A stretch of 64,000 nt of DNA from Gordonia sp. SID5947 (GCF_009862785.1 NZ_WWHU01000001.1:3410001-3474000), one strand, 5' to 3'; positions 18,701-27,972 are shown, counted from the first letter of the stretch. A program made the numbers and translations. Notes: generated by a model from the letters alone, not told the origin.

Positions 18701-19813
18701 GGGACGCTGTCGATCGACCATCCGGACCGCATCCGCATCAGCACCGACGGCAACGCGGTGTTGGCGTTCCCCGGCACCCTCACCCCCGACGACAAGTCCT
18801 CCGACGTGCGCGGGCTCGGTGCGGTGCTCTACGCACTGCTGCTCGCCCGGTGGCCGCTCGACAGCGAGACCGGGTCGTCGCTGGTGACCACCGACGACAC
18901 CACCGAACCGGTCGGCGGATTGCCGATCGCTGCACCCGGCAAGGACGGCACACCGATCGAGCCGCGGGAAGCGCGCCCGGAGACACCGTTCGAGATCTCC
19001 GCCGTCGCGGCACGGGCGCTCGACGGCAGCCGCGGCATACGTACCGCGGGCACCGTGCAGCACGTCCTCGACCAGGCCACGGTCCTGGACCTCAACACGG
19101 ACATGTTGCCTGCCATCGGCGACGCTCCTCCGGTGGCGATGGGATCCCCGTCCGATCGCTCCTCGGGCGAGACCGACAAGCCCGGGCGTCGCAACATCGC
19201 CCTGCTCGTCGGCGCCGGATTGCTGAGTCTGTTCATCGTCCTCGCGTTGGTGGTGTGGGCGACCAACCTGTTCGGCTCCGACGACGGCTCCACCGACATC
19301 GACTCGATCCTCACCACCACGTCCGCACCACCCTCGCCCAGTGCTGCCGCGCCCGCTCCGCCGGCTCCGGCGGCCGGCCCCATCGCCCTGCGCAACGTGA
19401 CGCTGGTGGACGTCTCCGGACAACCTCCCGACAACGCGTCGAATCTGCAGAACGTGATCAGCGGCGCCGCCCCGCCCTGGCAGACCGACAGTTACCGCGG
19501 TTCGGCCGACTTCGGCGGTCTCAAGAAAGGCCTGGGGTTGATGTTCGACCTCGGCGGCCAGCACGCCGTGAACTCGGTGACGATCTCCACCCCGACGCCC
19601 GGCTTCAACGTCTCGATCCGTACATCCCCGACCGCGCAGCCGACGCTCGCGCAGACCGCCGAGGTGGCGACCGGATCTGTCTCCCAGCAGACCACCACCA
19701 TCGCCATCCCGAACCCGCAGCAGAGCCCGTACCTGATGGTCTGGCTCACGTCGCTGCCCCCGGGTCCCGGCGGATATCAGGCCAAGATCGGCAAGATCGC
19801 GATGACCGGCTGA
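15744..19813 (+). pseudogene. murJ: Lipid II flippase MurJ fused to a pseudokinase, split by one-base frameshift
   Basis: Homologue of Rv3910. The order is: Pro-rich cytoplasmic N-terminus (about 130 residues), MurJ/MviN core with about 14 helices that flips lipid II, then a cytoplasmic kinase-like domain (from about 18300), a membrane helix (GLLSLFIVLALVVWATNLF) and an outside beta-sandwich domain. The kinase-like part lacks catalytic residues: VALTFV replaces the VAIK-type lysine motif and no HRD or DFG is seen. In mycobacteria this pseudokinase is phosphorylated by PknB and recruits FhaA. The frame breaks at a G3 run (16320-16322): one added G gives EVVLGAVLTAIVIPVL, the expected MurJ sequence, and 1,356 residues overall. 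A MurJ-less cell would not be viable, so an assembly error is likely. Confidence 0.88.
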
Positions 19814-19826
19814 CGGTCCACCGTCA

Positions 19827-20726
19827 TCAGCTCCGGCGGGGACGCCACCCGGGTGGGCCGAACAGGTATCCGAGGCGTGCGCGCACGCCGGCCGCCGAGC
19901 GGACGTCCCGCGCGATCGCACGGTATTCATGCGTCTGCAATCGCCAGATGTTGTAGGTGTCAACCGGTGTGGTCAATCCGTAGGTGGGTCGGTACGTCTC
20001 GGCGCGGAAGGTCCCGAACATCCGGTCCCAGATGATGAAGGTCCCGCCGTAGTTGCGGTCGAGGTAGTCGGTGTCGCTGCCGTGGTGTACCCGGTGATGG
20101 GACGGCGTGTTGAGCACGAATTCGACAGGCGCCCAGAGTTTTCCGATGTGCTCGGTGTGAATCCAGAACTGGTAGATCAAATTCAGCGAATAGGCCGCGA
20201 ACACCAGGGCCGGCGGCACTCCCAGCAAGGGGAGTGGCAGCCACATGATGATGCCCGCGCTGTTGTTCCACTTCTGGCGCAGCGCGGTGGTGAAATTGAA
20301 GTACTCGCTGGAGTGGTGGGCCTGATGCGTCGCCCAGACCAGCCGGACTCGATGGGCGATTCGGTGCTCCCAGTAGAAGAGAAAGTCCAGTCCGACAAAG
20401 GCGAAGACCCACGTGTACCAGGCGGTGGCGGGAAGCTGCCACGGCGCCAGGTACGCGAACACCGCCGAATACCCGAGCAGCGCAAGCAATTTCCATGCCG
20501 CGCTGGTGCCGATGGACACCAGCCCCATCAGGAGGCTGGCCCGCGAGTCTCGGGCGTTGTACGACCCCGGCGGTCCCGACGAGCGCTCCCGGCGTCGGGA
20601 TGGCCGTTCGGTCTCGGTGTGCTCGAGCTTCCACGCCGCCGTCCACTCGAGCGCCACCATGAGGACGAAGAACGGGATGGCGAGCACGGTCGGCTCGCGC
20701 ATCGCCTCCGGGAGGATGTCGAGCAT
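19827..20726 (-). CDS. Sterol desaturase/fatty acid hydroxylase family protein
   Basis: 299 residues from the ATG at 20726, chosen because GGAGAG lies 6-7 nt upstream; a longer version from GTG 20762 would start inside an operator. It is an integral membrane di-iron oxidoreductase with the three histidine clusters HRIAH (121-125), HQAHH (134-138) and HHRVHH (210-215), plus a later H in THEYR. Such enzymes hydroxylate or desaturate sterols, carotenoids or acyl chains. The gene interrupts the conserved murJ-sigM order, converging on murJ with a 13 bp gap, and is divergent from a TetR gene with two strong palindromes between, so it is probably TetR-controlled. Confidence 0.88.
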   Translation of the reverse strand: MLDILPEAMREPTVLAIPFFVLMVALEWTAAWKLEHTETERPSRRRERSSGPPGSYNARDSRASLLMGLVSIGTSAAWKLLALLGYSAVFAYLAPWQLPATAWYTWVFAFVGLDFLFYWEHRIAHRVRLVWATHQAHHSSEYFNFTTALRQKWNNSAGIIMWLPLPLLGVPPALVFAAYSLNLIYQFWIHTEHIGKLWAPVEFVLNTPSHHRVHHGSDTDYLDRNYGGTFIIWDRMFGTFRAETYRPTYGLTTPVDTYNIWRLQTHEYRAIARDVRSAAGVRARLGYLFGPPGWRPRRS

Positions 20727-20755
20727 CGGGCTCTCCTGCTGGTCGGTCAGAATAT

Positions 20756-20803
20756 CTGACACGGCTACATGTCAGATCAGTTTCTGACACGATAGCGTGT
20801 CAG
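20756..20803. promoter_or_regulatory. Two TetR-type operators between hydroxylase and TetR genes
   Basis: Two 20 bp palindromes with the same ends, CTGACA...TGTCAG: one at 20756-20775 (imperfect inner part) and one at 20784-20803 (8 bp arms CTGACACG/CGTGTCAG). Their centres are 28 bp apart. They occupy the whole divergent promoter region, and a third partial TGTCAGAT lies nearby. Confidence 0.75.
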
Positions 20804-20859
20804 ATGACGTCATGTAAAGAAGTCCGCCGTCGTGACCACCGACAACGCCGAGGAGAACG

Positions 20860-21555
20860 ATGAGCAACCCCGAGGGCCGCCGCTACGGCGGCGCCGACGC
20901 CGACGAGCGGCGGGACCGGCGCCGAACCGAATTGATCTCGGCAGGACTGGATCTGTTCGGCTCCGAGGGTTATCCGAACACCTCGGTGAAGCGGGTATGC
21001 GAGCATGCCGGGCTGACACAGCGCTACTTCTACGAATCGTTCACGGATCGTCCCGCTCTACTGGCTGCGGTCTACGACGACTGTGTGGCATTCGCCCGCG
21101 CTGCGACGATCGATGCCGCGGCCGGTGTCGTGTCCGAAGGTGGGGGAGTGGGTGCGGCGGGGGTCGCCGCTTCGGATGCGCCTGCGGTGGCTCGAGGCGC
21201 GCTCACCGCCTTCGTGCGGTGTCTGGCCGACGACGCACGTCGCGCCCGCGTGATGCTGGTCGAGGTGGTCGGTGTCAATCCGGATCTGGAACGGCTGCGG
21301 CTCAACGCAATCCACGGATGGGCCGATCTGATCCTGACGCTGGCGCTGGGGGAGGGGAACCCAGATCGCACGCAGCGACTGGCCGCCATCGGACTCGTCG
21401 GCGCCGTGACACAGCTTCTCGTCGACTGGTACACCAGTGCCAACGGAGAGTTCGGCGCGAGTGACGACGCCGGACCCGATCTCTTCGACCTCGACGCGAT
21501 CCTCGACGTCAGCGTCGAACTGTTCGTCGCCGCTTACGAGAGCCTGCTCGGCTGA
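20860..21555 (+). CDS. TetR family transcriptional regulator
   Basis: 231 residues; the ATG follows GAGGAG at good spacing. The N-terminal helix-turn-helix reads TSVKRVCEHAGLTQRYFYESF (residues about 46-66), typical of TetR proteins. The C-terminal part contains a Gly/Ala-rich loop around residue 90-105. It is divergent from the hydroxylase gene and the two palindromes in between are its likely binding sites, so it probably represses itself and the hydroxylase. Ligand unknown; an acyl or sterol compound would fit. Confidence 0.9.
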   Translation: MSNPEGRRYGGADADERRDRRRTELISAGLDLFGSEGYPNTSVKRVCEHAGLTQRYFYESFTDRPALLAAVYDDCVAFARAATIDAAAGVVSEGGGVGAAGVAASDAPAVARGALTAFVRCLADDARRARVMLVEVVGVNPDLERLRLNAIHGWADLILTLALGEGNPDRTQRLAAIGLVGAVTQLLVDWYTSANGEFGASDDAGPDLFDLDAILDVSVELFVAAYESLLG

Positions 21556-21679
21556 GGCGCAGAGGTCTCCCGTCACGCGGATCACGCACCCGTCCACAAC
21601 CTCTCCCGTGTCCCCAGAACTGTGGACAACCTGCAGGTCAGTGAGCCGACAACGGTAGGAATCCACTAACCTTCATCGC

Positions 21680-22239
21680 ATGACTCGGGGAGCGGCGACG
21701 CGCGGAGCGACGAAGATCTGCTCCGCGCCCACATCGCCGGCGAGCCCGATGCTTTTGCGACCCTCATCGAACGGCATCACACCTATCTGTGGTCGCTCGC
21801 CTGCCGCACGAGCAACAATCCCGACGATGCCGCCGACGCCCTACAGGATGCCCTGCTGAACGCACATCGGATGGCCGCGCGATTCCGTTCCGATGCCAAG
21901 GTGACGAGCTGGCTGCACCGGATCGTGGTCAATGCGTGCCTTGACCGCATGCGTCGCAATCGCGTGCGCAGGACCGTCCCCATCCCTGAGTACGACCTTC
22001 TGCCGCTCGCCGACGATCACGACCAGATGGCGGCCGTCGACCTCTCGCTCTCCATCGGCGATGCGCTCGCCACGCTGCCCCCCGATCAGCGAGCAGCCGT
22101 GATCGCCGTTGATGTCGAAGGCTATTCGGTCAGCGAGGCAGCAGAGCGACTCGGCGTGCCCGTCGGAACCATCAAGAGCCGCTGTTCACGGGGCAGACTT
22201 CGGCTCGCCCACGCACTCGGTCACCTGCGCGACAGCTGA
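21680..22239 (+). pseudogene. sigM: ECF sigma factor SigM, frame broken near the start
   Basis: Homologue of Rv3911. The body of the protein is intact: SDEDLLRAHIAGEPDAF (region 2.1), DDAADALQDALLNAHR, SWLHRIVVNACLDRMRR (region 2.4) and the region 4 helix-turn-helix GYSVSEAAERLGVPVGTIKSR. However this frame, open from 21670, has no usable start codon upstream of the sigma-2 motifs. The ATG at 21680 is one frame off; adding one G to the G4 run at 21687-21690 joins it as MTRGSGDARSDEDLL, giving 186 residues. In mycobacteria SigM responds to envelope or oxidative stress and controls ESX-related genes. Its anti-sigma gene is normally next, but here a 3.4 kb block intervenes. Confidence 0.82.
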
Positions 22240-22258
22240 CCGTCCGACCAGCAGAACC

Positions 22259-22837
22259 TCACGGCGTTCGCAGATGACCGAGCAGCTTCGCGAGTTCGGC
22301 GCGCCCACGGGCACACCTGCTCTTCACGGTCCCCGGTGCGACCCCGAGCAGGGCAGCGGTCTCGGCGACGCTGAAACCCTCGACATCCACCGCGACGACG
22401 GCGAGGCGTTGGTGTTCGGGTAGGGCGGCCAGCGCAGCGGTGATGTCCAGCCGGAAGACGACCCGATCGGCCGGGTCGATGCCGTCGGAGAGATCCGGCG
22501 CATCCTCCTCCGGCAACTCGACGGAGACTCGCGCAGTGTTCCGCCGCAGCTTGTCGAAACACGCATTGACGACGACGCGATGCAACCACGAGCGCACCTG
22601 CGCGTCTCCTCGGAACCGCGAGGCGTTGCGGTGTGCGTTGAGCAGGGCCTCCTGCAGCGCGTCTGCAGCATCGTCGGGATCGCGCGTCGTACGCACCGCG
22701 ACGGCCCAGAGATAGCGTTCGTGACGGCTGATCAGCGCTCGGAATGCCGCTGGGTCGCCGGCGGTGTGGGCGGCCAACAGCTCGGAATCCGAACGGTCGG
22801 TGCGCGGACACCGATCGACCTCATCGATTCCATCCAT
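22259..22837 (-). CDS. Second SigM-like ECF sigma factor
   Basis: 192 residues from the ATG at 22837 (MDGIDEVDRC); the frame runs on to 22957 but without similarity. It aligns with the neighbouring sigM along its length: SDSELLAAHTAGDPAAF, DDAADALQEALLNAHR, SWLHRVVVNACFDKLRR and the region 4 motif GFSVAETAALLGVAPGTVKSR. Region 4 and region 2 are intact, so it should be functional. It faces sigM tail to tail with only 19 bp between the stop codons. It is either a local duplicate or an acquired homologue. Which of the two is held by the anti-sigma factor at 25681 is open. Confidence 0.87.
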   Translation of the reverse strand: MDGIDEVDRCPRTDRSDSELLAAHTAGDPAAFRALISRHERYLWAVAVRTTRDPDDAADALQEALLNAHRNASRFRGDAQVRSWLHRVVVNACFDKLRRNTARVSVELPEEDAPDLSDGIDPADRVVFRLDITAALAALPEHQRLAVVAVDVEGFSVAETAALLGVAPGTVKSRCARGRAELAKLLGHLRTP

Positions 22838-23020
22838 GGCGACCACGTCGCCGACCACGGCGCACGTCAACACGCTTCTACCTCTCGCATACAGCAGAAG
22901 CGGACGACCTGGGAAGACGGTCCGCTTCAGGCTCTGTGTGCGACCGAACTCGGACATCCGGAGCTCGGGAACATCCGCCTCGAGAGGCGCGCGTTTGTGT
23001 CGTTGATGCTAGCAGCCGGT

Positions 23021-24046
23021 TCAGGAGGTGGCGACGCGTGCGAAGCGCCCGACGAGCAATTGTTCACCCACCGCGCCCGGGTAGCACCGCAGTCTGAATC
23101 GCACGTGCACCCACGACCCGTCCGGCGCCAGCAGTCGCACGGCCGACGGCACCTCGTAATCGTCGAGTCCGTTTCCCAATCGCTCACGCGCACGCAAGAA
23201 TTCGCCGAAGTCGTCGGGATGGATGAGATTTCCCGGCAGATCCGTATGGTGGACGACCGCCGATTCCGCCACATACCCGGGACGTGCCGACAGCCAGTAG
23301 ATGAGGAACGGCACCACGTCGTCGGGATCGGCGGGATTGGTCCGGAATGCGACCAGCACCGCCGGCGGCACATCACCGTCACGGTCGAGGTCGGCCAACC
23401 GCAGTGCGGTGAGTGGATCGACGCGGATCGGTTCGGTGTCGGTGACGTCGTGGAACAGGCCGCGCACCTCGTCACCTTCGGGACCGGCACCGCTGCGCGC
23501 CAGACCGCGCCACGTCATGAGGTGACTGTCGTCGTGAAGGACGGTGAGTGGACCCTGGAATGTGGTGCGCGTGCCGTTGTTCGTACACAACTCGGCCAAT
23601 TCGTTCAACGCATCGAACTGAACGACCTTGCGCAGGAACTGGCCTGGGTCTCGGGTATCTCCGAACCCGTCGGCGTCGTGCGACGACATCATGTACGACT
23701 CCAGGGTGTGGCGCGCGATCAGCGTCTGGGGATCCCAGTTGACGGACGCGATCGCACGTTCCGGTGACACCGGCTCGTCGGGGTTCCCGACCCAGGTCTT
23801 GACGCCGTAGACCTCACCCTCATATCCGAGGACCGGCTTCAGGACGATCCGGCGGTCCCCGAGTCGGCCTGCGACCACTCGACTGAGGGCCTGTCCGGAC
23901 GCGATGACCTCGGCGACCGGACCGGCGACATCGATACCGTCCGAACGGGTCAGCGCGCGCACCGACCCCCATTCGCGAAACTCGCCCTCGCGAAAGACAA
24001 TCGACATCGTGTCCGTTTTCAGGCACTCGATCAGATACCAGGTCAT
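23021..24046 (-). CDS. Hypothetical two-domain PAS-like protein (DUF5593-like)
   Basis: 341 residues, no signal peptide or membrane segment. The N-terminal third (LIECLKTDTMSIVFREGEFREWGS) and the C-terminal third (VHHTDLPGNLIHPDDFGEFLRARERL and SWVHVRFRLRCYPG) look like a degenerate PAS-type sensor; I associate the pattern with DUF5593 proteins of Rhodococcus and Gordonia, but from memory only. It starts 3 bp after the stop of the P450 gene, with GGAAGAG upstream of the ATG, so translational coupling is likely. A role in sensing or signal relay to the adjacent sigma gene is speculation. Confidence 0.6.
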   Translation of the reverse strand: MTWYLIECLKTDTMSIVFREGEFREWGSVRALTRSDGIDVAGPVAEVIASGQALSRVVAGRLGDRRIVLKPVLGYEGEVYGVKTWVGNPDEPVSPERAIASVNWDPQTLIARHTLESYMMSSHDADGFGDTRDPGQFLRKVVQFDALNELAELCTNNGTRTTFQGPLTVLHDDSHLMTWRGLARSGAGPEGDEVRGLFHDVTDTEPIRVDPLTALRLADLDRDGDVPPAVLVAFRTNPADPDDVVPFLIYWLSARPGYVAESAVVHHTDLPGNLIHPDDFGEFLRARERLGNGLDDYEVPSAVRLLAPDGSWVHVRFRLRCYPGAVGEQLLVGRFARVATS

Positions 24047-24049
24047 CGC

Positions 24050-25429
24050 TCAGCTCTTCCGCGACGTCGCGATGATGGTGAAGGGTTCCGGCCGCAGGGT
24101 GGCCCGCTCACGCATGACCAGCTCGTCCGAATGTTCCAGTCGGAAACGGAATCTGGACAAGAGTGTCGTCAGCAACAAATTCGCCTCATGCATCGCGAAC
24201 TGCCGCCCGATACATGATCGGGGACCGGTCCCCCAGGGAGAGAAGAACTTTCGTGAACTGGCGGTGATGCGTTCGTCGGTGAAACGATCGGCGCGGAACT
24301 CATGCGCGTCGGGGCCCCACACATCGGCGTCGCGCTGTGCCGCCAGGGCCAGCACGAACACGCCTCGCCCGGCCGGTATGTGATAGCCGCCCAGATCCTG
24401 ATCCGTGCGCGCCACGCGGAAGAAGCCCGGTGCCGGCGGCCACAACCGCAGGCACTCGTTGAGATAGTCGCGGATCTGCCGAGACTTCACCACGTCCTCG
24501 TAGGTCATCGGGGTCCGGTCGAGGCCGGTCGAGGCGATCCGGTCGGCCGTGGCCGGGTCGGCGGCGAGGTGATAGAGCGCCACCTCCATCAGTGCCGCGG
24601 TCGTCTCGTGCCCGGCGGCCAGGAATGTGAGCACCTGGTCGGCGACGTTGTGGTGGGGTAGCCGGGCGCCGGTCTCGGGATCCTCGGTCTCGAGCATCAA
24701 GCCCAGCAGATCGGTGTGATCGTGGTCGCCCGCTTGCAACCTCTCCTGGATGATGCCGTTCACGAATTCCCGGCATGCGGCGATGTCGGCGTTGCGCCGC
24801 CGCGCCCCGAGCAATTCACGAACCGTTCCCACCAGCGGCACGTCGTTGGTGGACTCACTTGCCCAGACCAACACGCGCCCAAGGGATGCCAAGAACTGCT
24901 CGGTTCCCTCGGCGGCACCGTCACGTCGCCCGAGTAATCCCATGCGGCACGAGAACCCGGCCCGACCGATCACTTCCAGCGTCGCCGCGGTCATGTCCTG
25001 GTGAACGTCGACCACCGGTGAGGCGTCCCATTTGGCCGCCAGGTCGTCGGCGACGCTCGCCATGGCGTCGTGGTAGACCCGCATCGCCGACTGCGAGAAA
25101 CCGGGCGTCAAGATCCTGCGGGCCTGCGCCCACAGCGGATCCTTCGACCGTGCGGTGAACAGTCCCGCGCCTGCGAGTTCCCGTAACTGGGCGAGCGGTC
25201 CGACGAGCGCGCGGCCCCAGGAGCGTTCGTCCAGCGTCTGATTCGCCAGTTCGGCACCGCCGACGACGATCAGACGGTTCCCGAGCAACTCCCGCTGGAA
25301 GACGGGGCCGAGCTGAAGAGCCAACTCCGCCTCGTGCTGGGTCGGCCGCCGACGATCTGCTGACCGGATATCACCCAGGACGGGGATGCGACCCGGCGGA
25401 TGTGGCAAAGCACTCAACGGCTTGCTCAC
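24050..25429 (-). CDS. Cytochrome P450
   Basis: 459 residues from the GTG at 25429. All P450 marks are present: the I-helix AGHETT (residues 272-277), the ExxR pair E325/R328 in NECLRL, and the haem loop FSPWGTGPRSCIG with the ligand Cys406. The proline-rich start LPHPPGRIPVLGD and the overall motif set resemble the CYP102-like fatty-acid hydroxylase group more than the classic short bacterial P450s, but there is no fused reductase. Redox partners are not encoded nearby. The gene begins a minus-strand unit continuing into the PAS-like gene, lying inside the conserved sigM-rsmA interval. Confidence 0.9.
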   Translation of the reverse strand: MSKPLSALPHPPGRIPVLGDIRSADRRRPTQHEAELALQLGPVFQRELLGNRLIVVGGAELANQTLDERSWGRALVGPLAQLRELAGAGLFTARSKDPLWAQARRILTPGFSQSAMRVYHDAMASVADDLAAKWDASPVVDVHQDMTAATLEVIGRAGFSCRMGLLGRRDGAAEGTEQFLASLGRVLVWASESTNDVPLVGTVRELLGARRRNADIAACREFVNGIIQERLQAGDHDHTDLLGLMLETEDPETGARLPHHNVADQVLTFLAAGHETTAALMEVALYHLAADPATADRIASTGLDRTPMTYEDVVKSRQIRDYLNECLRLWPPAPGFFRVARTDQDLGGYHIPAGRGVFVLALAAQRDADVWGPDAHEFRADRFTDERITASSRKFFSPWGTGPRSCIGRQFAMHEANLLLTTLLSRFRFRLEHSDELVMRERATLRPEPFTIIATSRKS

Positions 25430-25680
25430 GATGCGCTGCCTCTCGATGGTGGGACGATTGCCGCATTCCTGGGAACACGCTGCCACAGATGGTGCCAGCA
25501 CACGGTGTCGACTTCCGAGCCGCCGGCACCGGTTTCGGATTCGACGGAACCGGACCGCGGACCGGTGCGTCTTAATCCTGACGATCACGATCACAGGCAC
25601 GTCCAGATACCAGTCCGGCGCCGCGCTGAATCCACCCACGGTGGACCAGGTCCGGGGGAGAGAAGTGGGAGAGTGGAACG
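25430..25680. promoter_or_regulatory. Divergent intergenic region between P450 and anti-sigma genes
   Basis: 251 bp without a credible gene. It should hold the promoters for the leftward P450 unit and the rightward anti-sigma gene. No palindrome stands out; GGGGGAGAG at 25654-25662 lies somewhat far upstream of the ATG at 25681, and AGTGGAACG immediately precedes it. Confidence 0.4.
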
Positions 25681-26436
25681 ATGATCCCGCCGGGAGCAGA
25701 TGACCACCCTGACAACACGGTGTCGCGCTACCCTCAGCCGCCCTACCCGGCCGATCTCCTCGCCGATCTCCATGCCGATGCCCTACCCACCGATGTCGCC
25801 GAGTACATGAGGTCGCGTCTCGCCGACGACCCCGACGCCCGTGCCATACTCGCCGCGCTCGACCGGACGACTGCTCAGCTGCGGGGGGCCACCGTGCCGC
25901 CGGTGCCCGTGCCCGCCGAGGTCGCCTCGAGGACCCGGCAAACGCTCGATGCCCTCGCGGCGGAGAGCTCCTCGTCCGACGGCGGCACCGTCGGTGAACT
26001 CGCGACACGCCGCCGGCGACGCACTCGCGCCCGCTGGTTGGCTGCCGGCGCGGTTGCCGCGGCGCTCGTGGCGGTGTTCGCAGTCATCGGCGTCCTCCGA
26101 TCACCGGAGCCCGACCGTCCGGTCCAGGCGCAACCGTCCTCGTCCACTTTCCCCGGCCTCGGCCCCGGTGATCGTGTCGCGATGTTGTCCGTCCTGGGCA
26201 AGAAGGACTTTGCTCCGTTCGGATCGGAGGAGGCGTTGCGTCGCTGTACCGGCGCCAACGGCGTCCCATCCGACACCGTGGTCCTCGGCACCGGGCGGGC
26301 CACGATCCGTGGCCTCGCGAGCGTCGTGATCCTGCTGTCCACAGGGACCGCCGGACGCTTCGATGCGCTGGTCGTGGCACCCGACTGCACCACCGGCAAT
26401 CCGGCCCGGATCAGCCGGACCACGATCGGCGGCTGA
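25681..26436 (+). CDS. rsmA: Anti-sigma-M factor-like membrane protein
   Basis: 251 residues. The N-terminal cytoplasmic part ([17 protein letters not shown]) matches the start of the Rv3912/RsmA type of SigM anti-sigma factor; one membrane helix (about residues 117-137, [20 protein letters not shown]) is followed by an outside domain with two cysteines (LRRCTGAN and VAPDCTTG) that could form a disulfide. It would hold SigM inactive until an envelope signal arrives. In other genomes it directly follows sigM; here the P450 block separates them. It precedes trxB and trxA, as in M. tuberculosis. Confidence 0.78.
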   Translation: MIPPGADDHPDNTVSRYPQPPYPADLLADLHADALPTDVAEYMRSRLADDPDARAILAALDRTTAQLRGATVPPVPVPAEVASRTRQTLDALAAESSSSDGGTVGELATRRRRRTRARWLAAGAVAAALVAVFAVIGVLRSPEPDRPVQAQPSSSTFPGLGPGDRVAMLSVLGKKDFAPFGSEEALRRCTGANGVPSDTVVLGTGRATIRGLASVVILLSTGTAGRFDALVVAPDCTTGNPARISRTTIGG

Positions 26437-26448
26437 CACCGCCCCCGG

Positions 26449-26469
26449 GTGGTCGGCATGGCCGACCAC
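26449..26469. terminator. Hairpin after the anti-sigma gene
   Basis: GTGGTCGGC and GCCGACCAC form a perfect 9 bp stem with a 3 nt ATG loop, 12 bp past the stop codon. There is no T-run, so it may be a weak terminator or an RNA-stabilising hairpin. Confidence 0.45.
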
Positions 26470-26590
26470 ATGTGACCGACCACGCACGCCTCCCGCTGCC
26501 GGGAACATCTGCCCTTACCCTGATGTTGAGACAGCCGAGACACCCGGCGCGGAGTCGAGAATCCACCGCGCCGTCGAGCACGGAGGACGG

Positions 26591-27589
26591 ATGACCCAGC
26601 CAGACAGCCAGCAGATCCACAACCTGATCATCATCGGGTCGGGCCCGGCCGGCTACACCGCCGCGATCTACGCGGCTCGTGCCGAGCTCGCGCCCGTCGT
26701 TTTCGAGGGCACGCAGTTCGGTGGCGCTCTGATGACCACCACCGAGGTCGAGAACTTCCCCGGCTTCCAGAGCGGTATCCAGGGGCCCCAGCTGATGGAC
26801 GAGATGCGCGAGCAGGCGATCCGTTTCGGCGCGGACCTGCGCATGGAAGACGTGGACACCGTCCGACTCGAAGGTGAGATCAAAGAGGTCGAGGTCGGCG
26901 GCGAGGTGTTCCGCGCGCGTTCGGTCATCCTGGCCATGGGCGCGGCCGCTCGCTACCTGGGAGTCGAGAACGAGCAGACCCTGCTCGGACGCGGCGTCTC
27001 GGCCTGTGCCACCTGTGACGGCTTCTTCTTCAAGGATCAAGACATCGCCGTCATCGGTGGCGGCGACTCCGCCATGGAAGAGGCGACCTTCCTCACCAAG
27101 TTCGCGCGTAGCGTCACGCTGGTCCACCGACGTGACGAGTTCCGTGCGTCGAGGATCATGCTCGAGCGCGCCCGAGCCAACGAGAAGATCCGGTTCGTCA
27201 CCAACGCCGCCGTGACTTCGGTGATCGGCGACAACTCGGTCACCGGCCTCGGGGTCACCGACACGAGGACCGGAGAGACCAGCACGATCGACGTGACGGG
27301 CATGTTCGTCGCAATCGGACACGATCCGCGCAGCGAACTCGTCCGTGGCCAGATCGATCTGGATCCCGAAGGCTACGTGCAGGTTGCCGGCCGCACCACG
27401 TACACATCGCTGCCGGGCGTCTTCGCCTGTGGTGACCTCGTCGACCACACGTACCGCCAGGCCATCACGGCAGCCGGGAGCGGCTGTTCGGCGGCGATCG
27501 ACGCCGAGCGCTGGCTCGCCGAGCAGGGCGATATCGACAGCGACGCCGGACTCGAGGGCGAGTTCGTGGTCGTCGACGCGACTGCCTGA
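26591..27589 (+). CDS. trxB: Thioredoxin reductase
   Basis: 332 residues from the ATG at 26591, preceded by GGAGG at 26582-26586; an upstream extension of the frame has no similarity. It reduces thioredoxin with NADPH through FAD. The FAD site [18 protein letters not shown] is at residues 13-30, the redox-active CATC at Cys139 and Cys142, the NADPH site [12 protein letters not shown] follows, and the C-terminal [15 protein letters not shown] is typical. It stands 44 bp upstream of trxA in an operon, giving a complete thioredoxin system next to the SigM locus as in mycobacteria. Confidence 0.97.
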   Translation: MTQPDSQQIHNLIIIGSGPAGYTAAIYAARAELAPVVFEGTQFGGALMTTTEVENFPGFQSGIQGPQLMDEMREQAIRFGADLRMEDVDTVRLEGEIKEVEVGGEVFRARSVILAMGAAARYLGVENEQTLLGRGVSACATCDGFFFKDQDIAVIGGGDSAMEEATFLTKFARSVTLVHRRDEFRASRIMLERARANEKIRFVTNAAVTSVIGDNSVTGLGVTDTRTGETSTIDVTGMFVAIGHDPRSELVRGQIDLDPEGYVQVAGRTTYTSLPGVFACGDLVDHTYRQAITAAGSGCSAAIDAERWLAEQGDIDSDAGLEGEFVVVDATA

Positions 27590-27633
27590 TCTACCACCCG
27601 ACATCTACTTCTGACGTCCATAAGGAGGACACC

Positions 27634-27972
27634 ATGGGAGCAAACACCGTCGCCGTCACCGACGCGACCTTCAAGGACGAGGTGCTCGGCGCCGACAAGC
27701 CGGTCCTCGTCGACTTCTGGGCAACCTGGTGCGGGCCGTGCAAGATGGTGGCGCCCGTGCTCGAGGAGATCGCCCGCGATCACGGCGACAAGCTGACCAT
27801 CGCGAAACTCGACGTCGACGCCAATCCCGGCGTGGCTCGCGACTTCCAGATCATGTCGATCCCGACCATGATCCTGTTCGAGGATGGCAAGCCCACCAAG
27901 ACGATCGTCGGCGCAAAGGGCAAGGCTGCCCTGCTGCGCGAGCTGGACGGAGTCGTCGGCTCGCCCGCATGA
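27634..27972 (+). CDS. trxA: Thioredoxin
   Basis: 112 residues; AAGGAGG lies just upstream of the ATG. The active site WCGPC has Cys33 and Cys36, and the cis-proline segment MSIPTMILF follows near residue 75. It is the small disulfide reductase supplied with electrons by the adjacent TrxB. The gene ends before a strong hairpin at 28030-28057. Equivalent to trxC (Rv3914). Confidence 0.97.
   Translation: MGANTVAVTDATFKDEVLGADKPVLVDFWATWCGPCKMVAPVLEEIARDHGDKLTIAKLDVDANPGVARDFQIMSIPTMILFEDGKPTKTIVGAKGKAALLRELDGVVGSPA

Noticed and set aside
17678..19963. 761-codon open frame on the minus strand opposite murJ
   Set aside because: It mirrors the murJ coding strand; high GC leaves long open frames in the opposite strand. 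No family motif and murJ similarity is clear.
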